Of a stretch of 7,767 bases of DNA, positions 1-7,460 are shown piece by piece. Positions within the stretch are counted from its first letter, which is position 1, and the number at the start of each line of letters is the position of its first letter. The stretch comes from Hydrogenophaga sp. (lineage in GTDB: Bacteria > Pseudomonadota > Gammaproteobacteria > Burkholderiales > Burkholderiaceae). Made by a program: the position numbers and the translations under genes. The stretch lies in assembly GCA_025458545.1 (NCBI GenBank), contig JALOSH010000094.1, positions 1 to 7,767 on the forward strand. The letters are read 5' to 3'. The notes under the pieces were generated by a model. The model searched no databases, had not been told where the DNA came from, and worked only from the letters and a program-made list of their open reading frames with translations.

Positions 1-1
1 C

Positions 2-1060
2 GCTGCTTTGTTGGCCTCGGCCAAAACCGACCTGTTCATCGCCTGCCCCCACACCGCCCTGGACGGCCCCCACTGGGACTTTGTGGACCCGTCCAAAACG
101 GTGATCGCCGTTCCGCTCGTGCGTGGCCATGTGCCTGAGCACATTGCTTCCGTCACCGCGTTGCTGGTCCAACTGCGCACTCGAGGTTTTCGCTTCGCCT
201 TTGGCCGCAGCGTGGTCTCGCCGGTGTATGAGTCGTGGCACGGCATGGCGGACTTCATCCGGGTCGAGCTGTTGCCTGGCAGCCAAGCAAATATTCCGGC
301 CCTGTTCGCGGCGATCAAGGCCCGCACCAGCGCCACCGTGATCGGGCATCAGATCGAGCACGCGGAGCAGTTCGAATTCTTCAAAGACCTGGGGGTGGAG
401 CGTTTTCAGGGCGAGTGGTTCTCCGTGCCCGAGGTGGTCCAGCCGCGCATGCTGTCGCCCGGCGAGGCCAATGCGCTCAAGCTGTTCAACATGGTGCGCA
501 GCGAGGCGTCGCTGGACGCCGTGGAGCTGCTGCTCAAGAAAGACGCGGTGCTCGGTGTGAGCCTGCTGCGCATCATCAATTCGGCGGCCATGGGTTTGAA
601 GCAGTCGGTCACCTCGCTGCGCCAGGCGGTTCAGCTCATGGGCTACCACAAGCTGGGCCGTTGGTCGGCCATGTTGATGATCTCGGCCAGCCAGAGCAGC
701 ACCAGCTTGCTGGGCGCCTCTTCGGTGGTGCGCGCGCGCATGATGGAGCTGCTGGCGGAGCACAACTTGTCGGTCGAAGAAGCCGGCGCGGCCTTTCTGG
801 TCGGTCTTCTGTCGCAGCTCGATCGCATGCTCGGCATTCCCATGGATGTGCTGGTCGAGCGCCTGGACCTGGACCCCGAGATCAGCGCCGCGCTGCTGCA
901 CCGCCGCGGCAAGTTTGGCCCCATGCTGGCCCTGGTGCTGGCCTGCGAATCGGTTGACGAACAGGCCTTCGCCGAGGCCTTCTCGCTCTTGAACTACACC
1001 AACCACCAGGTCAACATGGCCCACCTGGAAGCGCTGGTCTGGTGTGACAACGTTGGCTGA
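2..1060 (+). CDS. EAL-like/HDOD domain signalling protein, 5' end cut by window
   Basis: The reading frame is open to the left edge, so the true start is probably outside the window; the first in-window start-like codon is a TTG at 8, giving 350 residues. Numbering from there, residues ~1-143 resemble the C-terminal half of an EAL (cyclic-di-GMP phosphodiesterase) domain: FIRVELLP at 83-90 matches the usual IKID strand, and EQFEFFKDLGVERFQGEWF at 120-138 matches the end of the fold. Residues ~147-345 look like an HDOD domain (LKKDAVLGVSLLRIINSAA, then LRQAVQLMG). This is the EAL-HDOD (YuxH-type) architecture of regulatory proteins in two-component and c-di-GMP networks. The metal-binding DD of active EAL domains is replaced (AFGR at 64-67) and the AEGVE segment reads GHQIE (113-117), so I infer a non-catalytic protein acting by binding a ligand or partner. 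It is probably cytoplasmic, with no membrane segment. Its 3' end overlaps the next gene by 17 nt. The family call is firm; partners are unknown. Confidence -1.
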   Translation, partial: AALLASAKTDLFIACPHTALDGPHWDFVDPSKTVIAVPLVRGHVPEHIASVTALLVQLRTRGFRFAFGRSVVSPVYESWHGMADFIRVELLPGSQANIPALFAAIKARTSATVIGHQIEHAEQFEFFKDLGVERFQGEWFSVPEVVQPRMLSPGEANALKLFNMVRSEASLDAVELLLKKDAVLGVSLLRIINSAAMGLKQSVTSLRQAVQLMGYHKLGRWSAMLMISASQSSTSLLGASSVVRARMMELLAEHNLSVEEAGAAFLVGLLSQLDRMLGIPMDVLVERLDLDPEISAALLHRRGKFGPMLALVLACESVDEQAFAEAFSLLNYTNHQVNMAHLEALVWCDNVG

Positions 1061-1472
1061 TGCTGGTCGCTTCCGGCGCGGGGCGCTGATGCTCTGGGCC
1101 TCGCCCAACTCGCTCATCGGTCTGGCGCTCGGTGTGCTGCTGTGGCCTCTGGGCGCCCGCATGCGGCGGGTGGACGGTGTGCTCGAAATCGCGGCCCTCG
1201 GCAGCGCGCCCAGACGCCGCTGGCCCTTTGCCGCCATCACCCTCGGCCATGTGATCGTGGGCAGCCATGCACAAGAGCTGGAGCGCCTGCGCGCCCACGA
1301 ACGCGTGCATGTGCGCCAATGCGAGCGCTGGGGCCCGTTCTTTCTGCCCGCCTATCTGCTGGCCGGCGCCTGGCAGTGGGTGCGGGGGCGGAGCGCCTAT
1401 TGGGACAACCCGTTTGAAGTGGACGCGCGGCGGGGCGAGGCTCTTGAAGCCGACCAAAAGCGCCGCCAATGA
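1044..1472 (+). CDS. small membrane-associated protein with HExxH zincin-like motif
   Basis: This encodes 142 residues if translation starts at the GTG at 1044. An in-frame ATG at 1089 (residue 16) gives 127 residues; neither has a clear ribosome binding site. The GTG start overlaps the HDOD gene by 17 nt, suggesting translational coupling. A hydrophobic stretch at ~15-36 (ASPNSLIGLALGVLLWPLG) could be a membrane anchor. The notable part is HERVH at 85-89, an exact HExxH metalloprotease signature, followed by RQCERWGPFFLPAY and then NPFEVDAR at 122-129. The HExxH ... NPxE spacing recalls DUF4157-type zincins, where a later Glu or Asp supplies the third zinc ligand; E125 would be the candidate here. 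Similar short proteins occur in betaproteobacterial genomes, usually as hypothetical proteins. Peptidase activity is inferred from the motif alone; the protein is very small for a peptidase and might bind metal without catalysis. That the gene is real is supported by the overlap and the conserved-looking motif block. Confidence -1.
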   Translation: MTTLADAGRFRRGALMLWASPNSLIGLALGVLLWPLGARMRRVDGVLEIAALGSAPRRRWPFAAITLGHVIVGSHAQELERLRAHERVHVRQCERWGPFFLPAYLLAGAWQWVRGRSAYWDNPFEVDARRGEALEADQKRRQ

Positions 1473-1488
1473 CCGCAGCGCCGGATCT

Positions 1489-3726
1489 TCAACCGTCTGG
1501 CGTTCGCGGTCCTGCTGGCTGCTGCGCTCCATCGGGTGCGCCGCCCGGGTCTGGCCTGTTCCGGGCCAGCCAGCGCGGCGCATACCAGTTGCGCTCGCCC
1601 AGCACCGTCATCAAGGCAGGCACCAGCAGCAGGCGCACCAGAGTGGCGTCGAGCAACACCGCCACCGCGAGCCCGAAACCGATCTGCTGAAACATCACCA
1701 GTTCGCCGGCAGCGAAGCCCGCGAACACCGCGACCATGATCAGCGCGGCACCGGTGATGACACCGGCGGAGCTGCCGATGGCTTGCACCACCGCACCCGC
1801 GTTGTCGCCCGTGGCGTCGTAGTGCTCTCGCACGCGGGTCAGCAGAAACACGTGGTAGTCCATGGATAGCCCGTACAACACGGTGAAGAGGAACAGAGGA
1901 ATCCAGGCTTCGATGATCGGCACCTGCTGCAGGCCCAGCCAGGTCGCACCCACGCCGTGCTGGAACACCAGCACCAGCGCGCCATAGGCCGCCGCCACCG
2001 ACAGCAGATTCAGCGCAGCGGCCTTCAACGGCACGATGAGTGAGCGAAAGGCCCAGGCCAGCAGCACAAAGCTCAGGCCTAGCACGAGCGCGATCACCAT
2101 GGGAGCGGATTGCTTCGTGAGGGCGAAGAAATCCAGGTAACCGGCGCTGGTGCCGGTGACCAAGACCTCTGCCTGCACGCCTTCAAACGCCTGCGGCACC
2201 CAGGTCGTGCGCAGTCGCGTGATGGCTTGCAGCGCCGCTTCGCCCTCGGCCTCGCCGGGTAGTGGTACGTCCAGTACCCGAATCCGGCCCTCGTCACTGC
2301 GCCGCTCGCGCGTCAGGTCGGTCAGAAAGCCGGTGTCGGTGGCGAGCCCGGCGCGCAGCCTGGCCACTGCGGCATCGATGGCCGCCAGGTCGGCCCCGGG
2401 TTTCGCCCGGACGACGATCACCGCTTCGGCCACCAGACCGATGCGAAAGTTGGCCTGCAGACGGTCAAAGGCTTGGCGCGCCTCCAGCTGGGGTGGCAAG
2501 GTCTCGATGCCGGCAAAGCCCAGACGCATCTGCAGCGCGGGTGCCGCCAGCAGCGCCAACAGGCTGATCGAGGTCACCAGCGCCAGCCAGGGGCGGCGCA
2601 CCGCAGCCTGCGCGGCGCGGCCCGCCAGGCCCGCGCCACCGCCGCTGAACCGCCGGGGAATGGGGAGGCGAAGTGCGTCGACCCGATCGCCGAGCAGGCG
2701 CAGCAGGGCGGGCAGCAAGGTCAGTGAGGCCAGCATGGCCACCAGCACCGCCGCGATCGCCCCTGCCGCCAGCCCGCGGAAGACGTTGGTGGGCACCAGC
2801 AGCAGCCCGATCAGCGCGACCACCACGGTGGCCCCCGAAAACAGCACCGCATGACCGGCGCTCTCGCCACTGCGCTCCACGGCGGCTTCCACCGTGGCTC
2901 CGGCCAGCCGCTCCTCGCGGTAGCGCGCGAGCAAGAACAGGGCGTAGTCGATGCCGACGGCCAGCCCCATCATCAACACCATGTTGACCACCAAAAAGTA
3001 CACCGGCATGAACTGCGCCGCCATTACCGTCAGCGCGAGCGCAATGGCAATCGACACCGCCGCCACCAGCAGCGGCAGGGCTGCGGCGACCACGCTGCCG
3101 AACACCAGCAGCAGCACCACGATGGCCGCAGGCACACCGATGCGGAGTTCGGCGCTCAGGTCGCTGTCGGCCAGTTCGCGGTAGGCCAGGCCGATGCTGG
3201 ACGGACCCACTGGCGTCACCGTCACCGGCCCGTCGCCTGCCGCTGCGCGCACCGCATCGCGCAAGGTGAGCGCATGGCGATGGGGGTCGACCAGGATCAG
3301 TGGCACCAGCGTCGTGTGGCGGTCGGCCGAGACCAGGCTGGCATCGCCATCCAGGAAAAAGCTCCGGCCGCCAGCGATGACTTCGGTGCCGAGCGCCTGC
3401 AGCTTTTCCGCCACCGCCGTGGCCACTGCGGCGTAGCCGGGATCGTCGACCGACAGTGAATCGGAATGCAGCACCAGAACCTCGTTCGGTTGGTCGGGCA
3501 CGCGGGTGGGTGGCCAGTGGATCTGCATCAAGGCATCGGCGCGCACCGAGTCCGAGCCGTCGGTGCGTTCGATGTCGGTGCCGAACGCAGAGCCACCACT
3601 GCGAACCACCAGCCATGCACACAGCAGCGCCAGCAGCAACCAGCCGGTCACCATCGCTCGCGGGTGCCGTACGCTCAGCCGAACGCCGGCGTTCAGGCTG
3701 TGTTCAAGGGAGCAAGAAGAGATCAT
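1489..3726 (-). CDS. MMPL-family (RND superfamily) transporter
   Basis: This encodes a 745-residue inner-membrane exporter of the MMPL/RND type, which uses proton movement to export lipids, hydrophobic compounds or drugs. It has the two-fold repeat expected: a membrane helix at ~26-42, a periplasmic domain at ~45-190, a helix bundle at ~195-370, then a second copy of the same plan to ~710. Each half has the Asp-Tyr pair that forms the proton relay in MmpL proteins: GIDYALFLLARYREE with D260/Y261, and GLSMDYHVFLLTR with D623/Y624. Length fits bacterial single-polypeptide MMPL proteins. The chosen ATG (3726) precedes SLEHSLNAGVRLSVRHPRA and the first helix; no good ribosome binding site is visible, and the ATG at residue 25 (MVTGW) is an alternative. 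The frame stays open upstream to 4101, but that stretch is low-complexity and overlaps the DUF2784 gene, so I reject it. The C-terminal tail (~20 residues, Pro/Gly/Gln-rich) looks disordered. Its stop lies 16 bp from the convergent plus-strand gene. Substrate unknown: no regulator or partner gene is adjacent. Confidence -1.
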   Translation of the reverse strand: MISSCSLEHSLNAGVRLSVRHPRAMVTGWLLLALLCAWLVVRSGGSAFGTDIERTDGSDSVRADALMQIHWPPTRVPDQPNEVLVLHSDSLSVDDPGYAAVATAVAEKLQALGTEVIAGGRSFFLDGDASLVSADRHTTLVPLILVDPHRHALTLRDAVRAAAGDGPVTVTPVGPSSIGLAYRELADSDLSAELRIGVPAAIVVLLLVFGSVVAAALPLLVAAVSIAIALALTVMAAQFMPVYFLVVNMVLMMGLAVGIDYALFLLARYREERLAGATVEAAVERSGESAGHAVLFSGATVVVALIGLLLVPTNVFRGLAAGAIAAVLVAMLASLTLLPALLRLLGDRVDALRLPIPRRFSGGGAGLAGRAAQAAVRRPWLALVTSISLLALLAAPALQMRLGFAGIETLPPQLEARQAFDRLQANFRIGLVAEAVIVVRAKPGADLAAIDAAVARLRAGLATDTGFLTDLTRERRSDEGRIRVLDVPLPGEAEGEAALQAITRLRTTWVPQAFEGVQAEVLVTGTSAGYLDFFALTKQSAPMVIALVLGLSFVLLAWAFRSLIVPLKAAALNLLSVAAAYGALVLVFQHGVGATWLGLQQVPIIEAWIPLFLFTVLYGLSMDYHVFLLTRVREHYDATGDNAGAVVQAIGSSAGVITGAALIMVAVFAGFAAGELVMFQQIGFGLAVAVLLDATLVRLLLVPALMTVLGERNWYAPRWLARNRPDPGGAPDGAQQPAGPRTPDG

Positions 3727-3859
3727 GGGCAGAGGACATGGTTGTTGTTTTTGTTCAGGGCCGCCAGCGCGGCGCCTCGAAGCGGTGGTGTGTCTGGCGT
3801 CCCGTGTCGATCGCTCGGGTGCGGCTGCCTGCGACAGCGTTTTGGGCACTGTGCTGTCT

Positions 3860-4273
3860 TCATCGGGTGGGGCCTGACCAGGGGCGAACCCACCACCAGG
3901 CCAACCCCACCAGGCCCGCAAATCCGGTGTAAGCCGCAATGAATACCCACCACGGCAGGTCCCAGTACAAGAGCCTGGAGAGCCAGTGTTCGATGAAGCT
4001 CTCGGTGTAGCCGCCTTGCCCGGCGGCGCGGCGCAGGTCTTGTTCCCACACGGTGAGTGGGCAGAGCTGGCCGAGCCACGCCTGGGCGGCGATGAACACA
4101 ATCAGGCCCAGGTGGGTGAGCCGCAGGCCACGGTGGCGCACCCAGTGCCAACCGCGCCAGCCGCCCGCCAGCACCAGCGGCAGCAACCCCACCACAAACA
4201 GCACGATGCCCACGTGCAGCGCGAGCAGGGCGTCGGCGAGCAGGGCGGCCATGGTGGCGTTCATGGGGTTCAT
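3860..4273 (-). CDS. DUF2784 family small membrane protein
   Basis: This is a 137-residue, mostly hydrophobic protein with about three membrane helices (~11-35, ~52-70, ~105-130). It matches my knowledge of DUF2784: an N-terminal LLADALLALHVGIVLFVV helix, the core motif CPLT at 71-74 followed by WE (76-77), and a GGYTESFIEHW block at 87-97 before the last helix. The function of the family is not established. Histidines H20, H54 and H96 lie in or near membrane segments, which could suggest cofactor binding, but that is speculation. Three in-frame ATGs are close together (4273, 4264, 4252); I took the first. A GTG at 4321 would lie inside the terminator hairpin of the preceding operon and is unlikely. 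The gap to the MMPL start is 133 nt with no visible terminator, so the two could share a transcript. Confidence -1.
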   Translation of the reverse strand: MNPMNATMAALLADALLALHVGIVLFVVGLLPLVLAGGWRGWHWVRHRGLRLTHLGLIVFIAAQAWLGQLCPLTVWEQDLRRAAGQGGYTESFIEHWLSRLLYWDLPWWVFIAAYTGFAGLVGLAWWWVRPWSGPTR

Positions 4274-4302
4274 CGGGGCGAGTGTGCCAGCGAACAGCCC
4301 AT

Positions 4303-4337
4303 AAAAAAGCCGCCGGTGCACAGGGCACGGCGGCTTT
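4303..4337 (-). terminator. rho-independent terminator of the ABC/acyl-CoA synthetase operon
   Basis: Read on the minus strand, a 10-bp perfect stem (AAAGCCGCCG pairing with CGGCGGCTTT, plus-strand arms 4306-4315 and 4328-4337) closes a loop of about 12 nt that can add a few bulged pairs. It is followed directly by a run of six U (plus-strand A run 4303-4308, partly in the stem). It begins 43 nt after the stop of the substrate-binding protein gene, so it ends that operon. On the plus strand the hairpin is followed by only TTT, so it is effectively one-directional. Confidence -1.
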
Positions 4338-4380
4338 CACGCATGGCCTGACGGTGCAGGCGGCGCGGTAACGCTAGAAC

Positions 4381-5544
4381 TCAGTTCTTGGTGTAGTCGG
4401 ACACCACTTTCCAGCGGCCATCGGTAATCTGCGACATGCGCGAGGCGTTGCTGCCCAGGCGCTTCTGCGGGCCGAAGCTGGCGGGTGCGCTGCCAAAGAT
4501 ATCCGGCGGAACGGTCAGGGTGTCCATGGCCTTGATGAAGCTGTCGGTGGTCAGGTTGTTGCCCGCCTTGCTGGCTGCCTTGGCAAAGGTGTCGATGATG
4601 GTGTAACCGTAGACCGAGAAGACGGTGGGGTCTTCGTTGAACTTGGTCTTGTACTTGTTGGCCCAGAAGCGCACCGGCTGCGAAGCGTCGTCGGTGTAGG
4701 GGTTCTGCACTGTCATGGTGGCGTAGAGGCCGTTCATGGCCGGGCCACCCAGCTTGTGGATCAGGTCGGTGTAGGCCGCGCTGCTGCCCATGAAGGTGGG
4801 GTTGAAGCCGATCTTGCGCGCGGTGGCGATGCCACCGATGGTCTCGCGGATGATAGTGCCGAGGACCACGAAGTCGCACTGGGCAGACGCAAGCTTCTGC
4901 ATTTGCGAGGCGAAGTCGGTGGCGCCACGCTTGAAGGTGGTTTCTTCGGCCATGGTCATGCCGATGGACTTGAGGCCTTCCTTGGCGCCGCGCACCACCT
5001 CCAGGCCGAACTCGTCGTCCTGGTACATGGTGCAGACCTTCTTGGCGCCTTTTTCTTTCACCAGGCCGGGCAGGGCCATGCGCATCTGGTCGTAGTAGGT
5101 GGCGGCGAAGGCGTACTTCAGGCGGTGAAACGGATCGTACATTTCACGCGCGGCGGTCACCGGGAAGAAGTTGATCACGTTCTTCTGGAACTGCACCGGC
5201 ATGGCGGCCATGTTTTGAGCGGTGCCCAGGTGGCCGAGCATGGCAAAAATCTTGTCCTGGTTCACCAGCTTTTGCGCGGCCAGCACGGCGCGCTTGGGGT
5301 CGTAGCCCGAGTCTTCGACCAGCAGCTTGAGCTTGCGGCCGTTCACGCCGCCCTGTTCGTTGATTTCGTCCACGCGCAGGTTCATGCCCAGGCGGATCTG
5401 CTTGCCAAAGCCGGCCAGCGGGCCCGACAGATCCTGGATGGACCCGACCACGATCTCGGTCTTGCTGACGCCTTGTGACTGCGCCCATGCGCCGCTGGTG
5501 GCGAGCAGCAGGGCAGCGCCAATCAGGGGTAGTTTTTTGCTCAT
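4381..5544 (-). CDS. LivJ-like periplasmic substrate-binding protein of ABC transporter
   Basis: This encodes 387 residues, a normal length for the Peripla_BP_6 (branched-chain amino acid-binding, type I) family. It has a classic Sec signal peptide: KK at 3-4, a hydrophobic core, and an AWA|QS cleavage site after residue 21. There is no lipobox cysteine, so the mature protein should be soluble in the periplasm. The mature start KTEIVVGSIQDLSGPLAGFG and the GMNLRVDEINEQGGVNGRKL segment are typical of the family. The protein would capture the ligand and deliver it to LivH/LivM-type permeases, which are not in this window. Placement behind a LivF-type ATPase and an acyl-CoA synthetase suggests an organic acid rather than an amino acid, but the pocket does not let me name it. 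It is the last gene before a strong terminator, 47 nt after the synthetase gene, with a strong ribosome binding site of its own, which fits the higher expression usual for binding proteins. Confidence -1.
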   Translation of the reverse strand: MSKKLPLIGAALLLATSGAWAQSQGVSKTEIVVGSIQDLSGPLAGFGKQIRLGMNLRVDEINEQGGVNGRKLKLLVEDSGYDPKRAVLAAQKLVNQDKIFAMLGHLGTAQNMAAMPVQFQKNVINFFPVTAAREMYDPFHRLKYAFAATYYDQMRMALPGLVKEKGAKKVCTMYQDDEFGLEVVRGAKEGLKSIGMTMAEETTFKRGATDFASQMQKLASAQCDFVVLGTIIRETIGGIATARKIGFNPTFMGSSAAYTDLIHKLGGPAMNGLYATMTVQNPYTDDASQPVRFWANKYKTKFNEDPTVFSVYGYTIIDTFAKAASKAGNNLTTDSFIKAMDTLTVPPDIFGSAPASFGPQKRLGSNASRMSQITDGRWKVVSDYTKN

Positions 5545-5553
5545 CTGGCTGGT

Positions 5554-5559
5554 CTCCTT
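5554..5559 (-). promoter_or_regulatory. strong ribosome binding site of the substrate-binding protein gene
   Basis: On the minus strand AAGGAG lies 9 nt before the ATG at 5544. It is the best Shine-Dalgarno match in the window, fixes the start of the binding protein, and agrees with the signal peptide beginning at that codon. Confidence -1.
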
Positions 5560-5591
5560 GTGGTTGATTCGGGATGGGGAACGGGTGTGGT

Positions 5592-7448
5592 TCAGCTGTA
5601 CATCGCGTCGATCTGGGGCGCGTACTTCTGCTGCACCAGCTTGCGTTTGAGTTTCATGGTCGGGGTGAGTTCTTCGTCTTCGGCGCTGAGCTGGGTGTCG
5701 AGCAGGAAGAACTTCTTGATCTGTTCGACGCGAGCAAATTTCTTGTTCACGCGGTCGATCTCGGACTGGATCAGCGCCTGCACCTCGGGGGCGCGGGTCA
5801 GGCTGGCGTAGTTGGAGAACGGCACGTCCTGGTCTTGCGCAAACTTCTCCACGTTGTCCTGGTCGATCATGATGATCACGGTGAGGTAGGGCTTCTTGTC
5901 GCCGATCACCACGGCATCGGTCACGTAGGGTGAAAACTTGAGTTCGTTCTCCAGCTCACTGGGTGTGATGTTCTTGCCCCCTGCGGTGATGATGATGTCT
6001 TTCATGCGGTCGGTGATGCGGAAAAACCCTTCCTCGTCCACCACGCCCACGTCACCGGTGTGCAGCCAGCCGTCGGCGTCGATGGTCTCGGCGGTTTTGT
6101 CGGGCAGGTTCAGGTAGCCCGCGAACACGTTGGGGCCACGCACCAGGATCTCACCAGTCTGAGGATCGAGGCGGACCTCGTTGTATTGCGCCGCCGGGCC
6201 GATGCTGCCGGGCTTCATGCGTTCAGCGGGCACGCCGGTGGAAGCGCCGCAGGTCTCCGTCATGCCCCACACCTCCAGCATGGGCACGCCCAGCGCCAGG
6301 TACCAGCGCACCAGGTCGGGCGAGATGGGCGCCGCGCCCGTGACCAGGAAGCGCGCACGGTGGATGCCGATGAGCTTGCGCACGTTGTCCAGCACCAGCA
6401 GGCGCGCGGCGCGGAACTGCAGCTTGAGCCCGCCCGGTACTTCTTCGCCCTTGAGCACGTGATCGGCCACGCGCTGGCCCACACCGATGGCCCAGCCGTA
6501 GGCGGCTTGCTGCAGCTTGCTTGCTTCTTTGAGCGTGATCATCACGCCGGAGTAAAACTTTTCCCACACCCGCGGCACGGCGGTGAACACGGTGGGCGCG
6601 ATCTCGCGCACGTTCTCGGGCACGGTCTCTGGGTTCTCGACAAAGTTGAGCTTGGCGCCGGTGTAGAGCGAGAAGTACTCGCCGCCCATGCGCTCGGCGA
6701 TGTGACACAGCGGCAGGAAGCACATGCACTCGTCGGCCTCGCTGCGCGCGATCAGCGTGTTGTAGCCGCGCACGGTGTAGACCAGACCTTTGTGGTTGTG
6801 CATCGCGCCCTTGGGGCGGCCGGTGGTGCCCGAGGTGTAGACCAGGATGGCCAGGTCGTCGGGCTGGCAGCCGGCCACGCGCGATTGCAACTCGCCCGCG
6901 TGCTGCTGTGCATGCGCCCGGCCCAGTTCGCGCAGCGCGGCCAGGCTGATGACCTGTGGATCGTTCAGGTCGCGCAGGCCTTCCATGTCTTCGACGATGA
7001 TTTTCTTCAGCAGCGGCAGGCGCGCGCGCACCTCCAGCGCCTTGTCGAGCTGTTCGTCGTCTTCCACAAACAGCACCGTGGTGCGCGAGTCGGTGCAGAG
7101 GTATTCGACCTGTTCGGCCGCGTCGGTGGGGTAGATGCCGTTGGACACGCCGCCCGCGCTCAGCACCGCCAGGTCGCACAGCACCCATTCCACCGTGGTG
7201 TTGGACAGAATGGAGGCGGTCTCGCGCGGCTGAAAGCCCAGCGCCATCAGGCCATTGGCGATCTCGCTCACCGCGTCGGCGGTCTGCTGCCAGGTCCAGC
7301 TGCGCCAGATGCCAAAGCTTTTTTGCCGCATCCACACGTTCGGCCCGCGCGCCTTGACCGCGTTCCAGAAGATGGCGGGCATGGTCTCGCCCTGCATGAC
7401 GATTTTGTTTTCCGGCTGAATGTCCGAGAGATCCCAGAGATAGCTCAT
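5592..7448 (-). CDS. long-chain-type acyl-CoA synthetase (AMP-forming)
   Basis: This is a 618-residue AMP-forming synthetase of the long-chain type (COG1022, FadD15/FAA-like). It would join a carboxylic acid to CoA using ATP through an acyl-AMP intermediate, in the cytoplasm or at the inner membrane. The adenylation motifs are all present: YTSGTTGRPKG at 204-214 (phosphate loop), GAAPIS at 371-376, WGMTETCGAS at 394-403, DGWLHTGDVG at 459-468, and ITDRMKDIIITAGGKNITP at 478-496 (hinge). Near the C-terminus TPTMKLKRK at 595-603 contains the expected catalytic lysine (K599 or K601). The gene appears intact. I chose ATG 7448 (MSYLWDLSD) because it is 4 nt after the ATPase stop; the upstream in-frame extension to 7493 only re-reads the ATPase tail. 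Fatty acids or aromatic/alicyclic acids are both possible substrates, since family membership does not settle chain type. Tight coupling to an ABC importer suggests that it activates the imported acid. Confidence -1.
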   Translation of the reverse strand: MSYLWDLSDIQPENKIVMQGETMPAIFWNAVKARGPNVWMRQKSFGIWRSWTWQQTADAVSEIANGLMALGFQPRETASILSNTTVEWVLCDLAVLSAGGVSNGIYPTDAAEQVEYLCTDSRTTVLFVEDDEQLDKALEVRARLPLLKKIIVEDMEGLRDLNDPQVISLAALRELGRAHAQQHAGELQSRVAGCQPDDLAILVYTSGTTGRPKGAMHNHKGLVYTVRGYNTLIARSEADECMCFLPLCHIAERMGGEYFSLYTGAKLNFVENPETVPENVREIAPTVFTAVPRVWEKFYSGVMITLKEASKLQQAAYGWAIGVGQRVADHVLKGEEVPGGLKLQFRAARLLVLDNVRKLIGIHRARFLVTGAAPISPDLVRWYLALGVPMLEVWGMTETCGASTGVPAERMKPGSIGPAAQYNEVRLDPQTGEILVRGPNVFAGYLNLPDKTAETIDADGWLHTGDVGVVDEEGFFRITDRMKDIIITAGGKNITPSELENELKFSPYVTDAVVIGDKKPYLTVIIMIDQDNVEKFAQDQDVPFSNYASLTRAPEVQALIQSEIDRVNKKFARVEQIKKFFLLDTQLSAEDEELTPTMKLKRKLVQQKYAPQIDAMYS

Positions 7449-7452
7449 GTGT

Positions 7453-7460
7453 TCACCGCC
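7453..7460 (-). promoter_or_regulatory. ribosome binding site of the synthetase gene, overlapping the ATPase stop
   Basis: The minus strand reads GGCGGTGA here, with the final TGA being the stop codon of the LivF-like gene and the synthetase ATG 4 nt later. The purine-rich GGCGG is a moderate Shine-Dalgarno match 7 nt from the start. Terminating ribosomes would sit on the start site, so translational coupling is likely. Confidence -1.

Noticed and set aside
1011..1583. A 190-codon minus-strand frame across the small zincin-like gene
   Set aside because: It spans the convergent junction of two better-supported genes and has low-complexity, His/Arg/Pro-rich shadow composition.
2465..3622. A 385-codon minus-strand frame inside the MMPL gene
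   Set aside because: It is Arg/Gly/Ala-rich without hydrophobic segments and is an out-of-frame reading of the MMPL gene, whose own frame has all the membrane helices.
3727..3859. Possible hairpin or regulatory site between DUF2784 and MMPL
   Set aside because: The best inverted repeat (GCCGC/GCGGC around a 4-nt loop) has only 5 bp and no following T-run on the minus strand; no convincing promoter boxes or operator were seen.
3727..4101. N-terminal extension of the MMPL frame
   Set aside because: It overlaps the DUF2784 gene on the same strand, is Pro/Ser/Arg-rich and unlike any MMPL N-terminus; the family-like sequence begins at about 3726.
4756..5478. A 240-codon plus-strand open frame antisense to the substrate-binding protein
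   Set aside because: It has the same shadow composition and no motif; the minus-strand gene has a signal peptide, ribosome binding site and full-length family match.
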